Below, in pieces: positions 38,650-40,638 of a DNA stretch of 40,638 bases. Positions within the stretch are counted from its first letter, which is position 1. Each line of letters starts with the position of its first letter. This stretch comes from Candidatus Eiseniibacteriota bacterium (GTDB lineage Bacteria; Eisenbacteria; RBG-16-71-46). Below the pieces are notes generated by a model. It was not told where the DNA came from, did no database searches, and worked only from the letters and a program-made list of their open reading frames with translations. Where the stretch lies: assembly GCA_005893295.1 (NCBI GenBank), contig VBOY01000013.1, positions 37,071-77,708 on the forward strand. The letters are read 5' to 3'. The position numbers and the translations under genes were made by a program.

Positions 38650-40053
38650 ATGCCGGACGTCGCCCCGTTCTTGCCGGTGCGCGAGCTATCTGCCCGCATC
38701 CGCCGCGGCTCGCTCTCTCCGGTCGCGCTGGCCGAAGAATGCCTCGACCGGCTCGAGCGCTTGGGGCCGCGCACCCACGCGGTGATCACCCTGATGCGCG
38801 AGAGCGGCCTTGCCGATGCGCGGAGCGCCGAGCGTGAGATCCGGGCGGGGCGGTGGCGCGGGCCGTTGCACGGGATCTCCTACGGCGCCAAGGATCTGCT
38901 GGCCACCAAGGGCGTGCCCACCACCTGGGGCGCGGAGCCGTATCGCAATCAAGTCTTCGACTACGACGCCACCGTGATCACGCGCCTGCGCGAAGCAGGG
39001 GCGGTGTTGGTGGCCAAGCTGGCCATGGTGGAGCTGGCCGGAGGCTTGGGCTACGACCATGCCGACGCGTCGTTCACGGGGCCCGGGCTCACCCCCTGGA
39101 ACCCGGGGTTCTGGAGCGGCGGCTCCTCGAGCGGGCCGGGGGCGTCGGTCGCCGCCGGCCTGGTGCCGTTCGCCATCGGCTCGGAGACCTCGGGCTCGAT
39201 CCTCACCCCTTCGGCCTTCTGCGGCGTCACGGGCTTGAGGCCTACCTACGGCCTGGTGAGCCGTCATGGGGCCATGGCCCTGAGCTGGACCCTCGACAAG
39301 CTCGGGCCGATGACGCGTACCGCGGACGACGCCGCGCTGGTGCTGGCGACGATCGCAGGCAAGGACCCACGCGACGAGAGCACCGTCGACCGAGGGTTTC
39401 GCTACACGGCACCGGCCCGGCTGGCGCGGCGCCCGCGCCTCGCAGTGCCTGCGGGCTGCACCGAGAAGGTGCAACCCGAGGTGCGCGAGAGCTTCGAGCG
39501 CGCGCTCGGCGCGCTGGGCTCCTTTGCCGAGATCGCGCGCGACGTCGCGTGGCCGGACTTCCCCTGGGGGGCGGCGGTAGGCGCGATCGTGAGCGCCGAC
39601 GGAGCTTCGGCCTTCCGGGAGCTGATCGAGTCGGGGAACGTAGCCAAGCTGCGATGCCCGGCCGACCGGATCGGCGGCTATCCCGCGATGTTGTTGCCGG
39701 CGGTGGACTACTTGCAGGCGATGCGGCTGCGCCGTCCGATGAAGCGGGCGTTGGCCCAATTGTTCGAGCGCTACGATGCGTTCGTGTCGCCGACGCGGTC
39801 GAGCGTGGCGTACCCGGCGGATCGAGCGTTCGACCAGGCCTATCCGGGCGTGAGCGGCGGCCCGGCGCTGATTCCAGCGGGCAACCTGTGCGGTCTGCCC
39901 GCGCTCTGCATGCCGAACGGTTTCGGCCAGAACGGGCTTCCGACGTCGCTCGCGCTCCTAGGCCCGGCGTTCTCCGAACGGCACCTGGTCGACATCGGCA
40001 GCGCCTTCCAGGGGGCGACCGACTGGCACGCCAAGCGGCCCCCGGAGGCTTGA
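38650..40053 (+). CDS. Amidase signature family protein
   Basis: YGAKDLLATKGVPTTWGAEPY...WSGGSSSGPGASVAAGLVPFAIGSETSGSILTPSAFCGVTGLRPTYGLVSRHGAM Ser-cisSer-Lys amidase signature. Confidence 0.95.
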   Translation: MPDVAPFLPVRELSARIRRGSLSPVALAEECLDRLERLGPRTHAVITLMRESGLADARSAEREIRAGRWRGPLHGISYGAKDLLATKGVPTTWGAEPYRNQVFDYDATVITRLREAGAVLVAKLAMVELAGGLGYDHADASFTGPGLTPWNPGFWSGGSSSGPGASVAAGLVPFAIGSETSGSILTPSAFCGVTGLRPTYGLVSRHGAMALSWTLDKLGPMTRTADDAALVLATIAGKDPRDESTVDRGFRYTAPARLARRPRLAVPAGCTEKVQPEVRESFERALGALGSFAEIARDVAWPDFPWGAAVGAIVSADGASAFRELIESGNVAKLRCPADRIGGYPAMLLPAVDYLQAMRLRRPMKRALAQLFERYDAFVSPTRSSVAYPADRAFDQAYPGVSGGPALIPAGNLCGLPALCMPNGFGQNGLPTSLALLGPAFSERHLVDIGSAFQGATDWHAKRPPEA

Positions 40054-40086
40054 GGTCGTTCCCTTCTCACTCGCGGAGGAATCGTC

Positions 40087-40458
40087 ATGAATCGCAGCCA
40101 CGTGGCGCGCGTCGTGATCGCTTGCTCACTCCTGGTCTTGCTCGGCTGCGGCGACATGATCCAGACGATCATGAGGAGTCCCGAGTCCCAAGCCAAGGTG
40201 ATGGACCTGATCGGAGGCGATGCGGAGATGGCGGGCCGCATGACCGACAAGCTGCTGAGCGCCGAGGGCTCGCGCCGGGCGCTGATCGACCACCTGATGG
40301 GGAACGGCGAGGCGATGCAAACCCTGATGGCGCGGGTGGCGCGCGATCCGACCGCGCTCGACGCCGTGATCGGCCTCGCCGTCCAGGACTCGACCATGCG
40401 CGAGCACGTGATGACGCTCTTCAAGGGCATGCAGATGGCGCGCCAGGCGCGGCCGTAG
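40087..40458 (+). CDS. Small hypothetical lipoprotein
   Basis: Lipobox LLVLLGCG; helical remainder; SD-like GGAGGA upstream. Confidence 0.7.
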   Translation: MNRSHVARVVIACSLLVLLGCGDMIQTIMRSPESQAKVMDLIGGDAEMAGRMTDKLLSAEGSRRALIDHLMGNGEAMQTLMARVARDPTALDAVIGLAVQDSTMREHVMTLFKGMQMARQARP

Positions 40459-40573
40459 GAGTCCTAGTTAGCACCCACCGAGCAGCGAACGCGGGCGATC
40501 TTGGGCTGTTACGACATCGTTCCGAGGCAGACCTCAGCATGCCGCACTGCCTGTGCGGTCGGTCCTCCGGTCA

Positions 40574-40600
40574 TCGCGGGGTCCTCCTTGGACCCCGCGA
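40574..40600. repeat. Perfect 11-bp inverted repeat
   Basis: TCGCGGGGTCC-TCCTT-GGACCCCGCGA, extendable outward with GGT/ACC and GGTCC/GGACC. Confidence 0.8.
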
Positions 40601-40638
40601 TACCGCAGTCGGACCATCCTTGGGGTGAGCGGACAGAT

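Overview
High-GC bacterial chromosomal segment with about 33 protein genes and one tRNA. No CRISPR array, rRNA or transposase was recognised. FlgD/T9SS-like C-termini, a dockerin-like secreted protein and a TatT-type TRAP operon would fit a poorly cultured lineage such as Eisenbacteria/FCB, but that is only an inference. Gene content: three receiver-only response regulators; tRNA-Asn; two APC permeases (one apparently frameshifted); a DUF72 gene with a frameshift/deletion; a translationally coupled TRAP (TatT-DctP-fused DctQM) plus oligopeptide ABC importer (SBP and two permeases) operon; an MsbA-like ABC exporter; a PP2C phosphatase; an HpcH/HpaI-like aldolase; an L,D-transpeptidase/Mur-ligase fusion; an M43 metalloprotease; IspG; EttA; a LURP-one protein; a CDGSH protein; SURF1; a DUF885 protein; a PFK with PPi-type signatures; aconitase AcnA; and an amidase. 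The most notable feature is a 516-aa intein with a LAGLIDADG endonuclease domain (35434..36981) inside AcnA. It sits exactly between GCTT and CIGNSG, so the +1 nucleophile is a [4Fe-4S] ligand cysteine and another cluster cysteine lies at position -3. The acnA leader carries two tandem stem-loops with a shared CCUGUG loop and two compensatory stem differences. The cytoplasmic-looking YkuD::Mur ligase fusion (19180..21165) is the other unusual protein.
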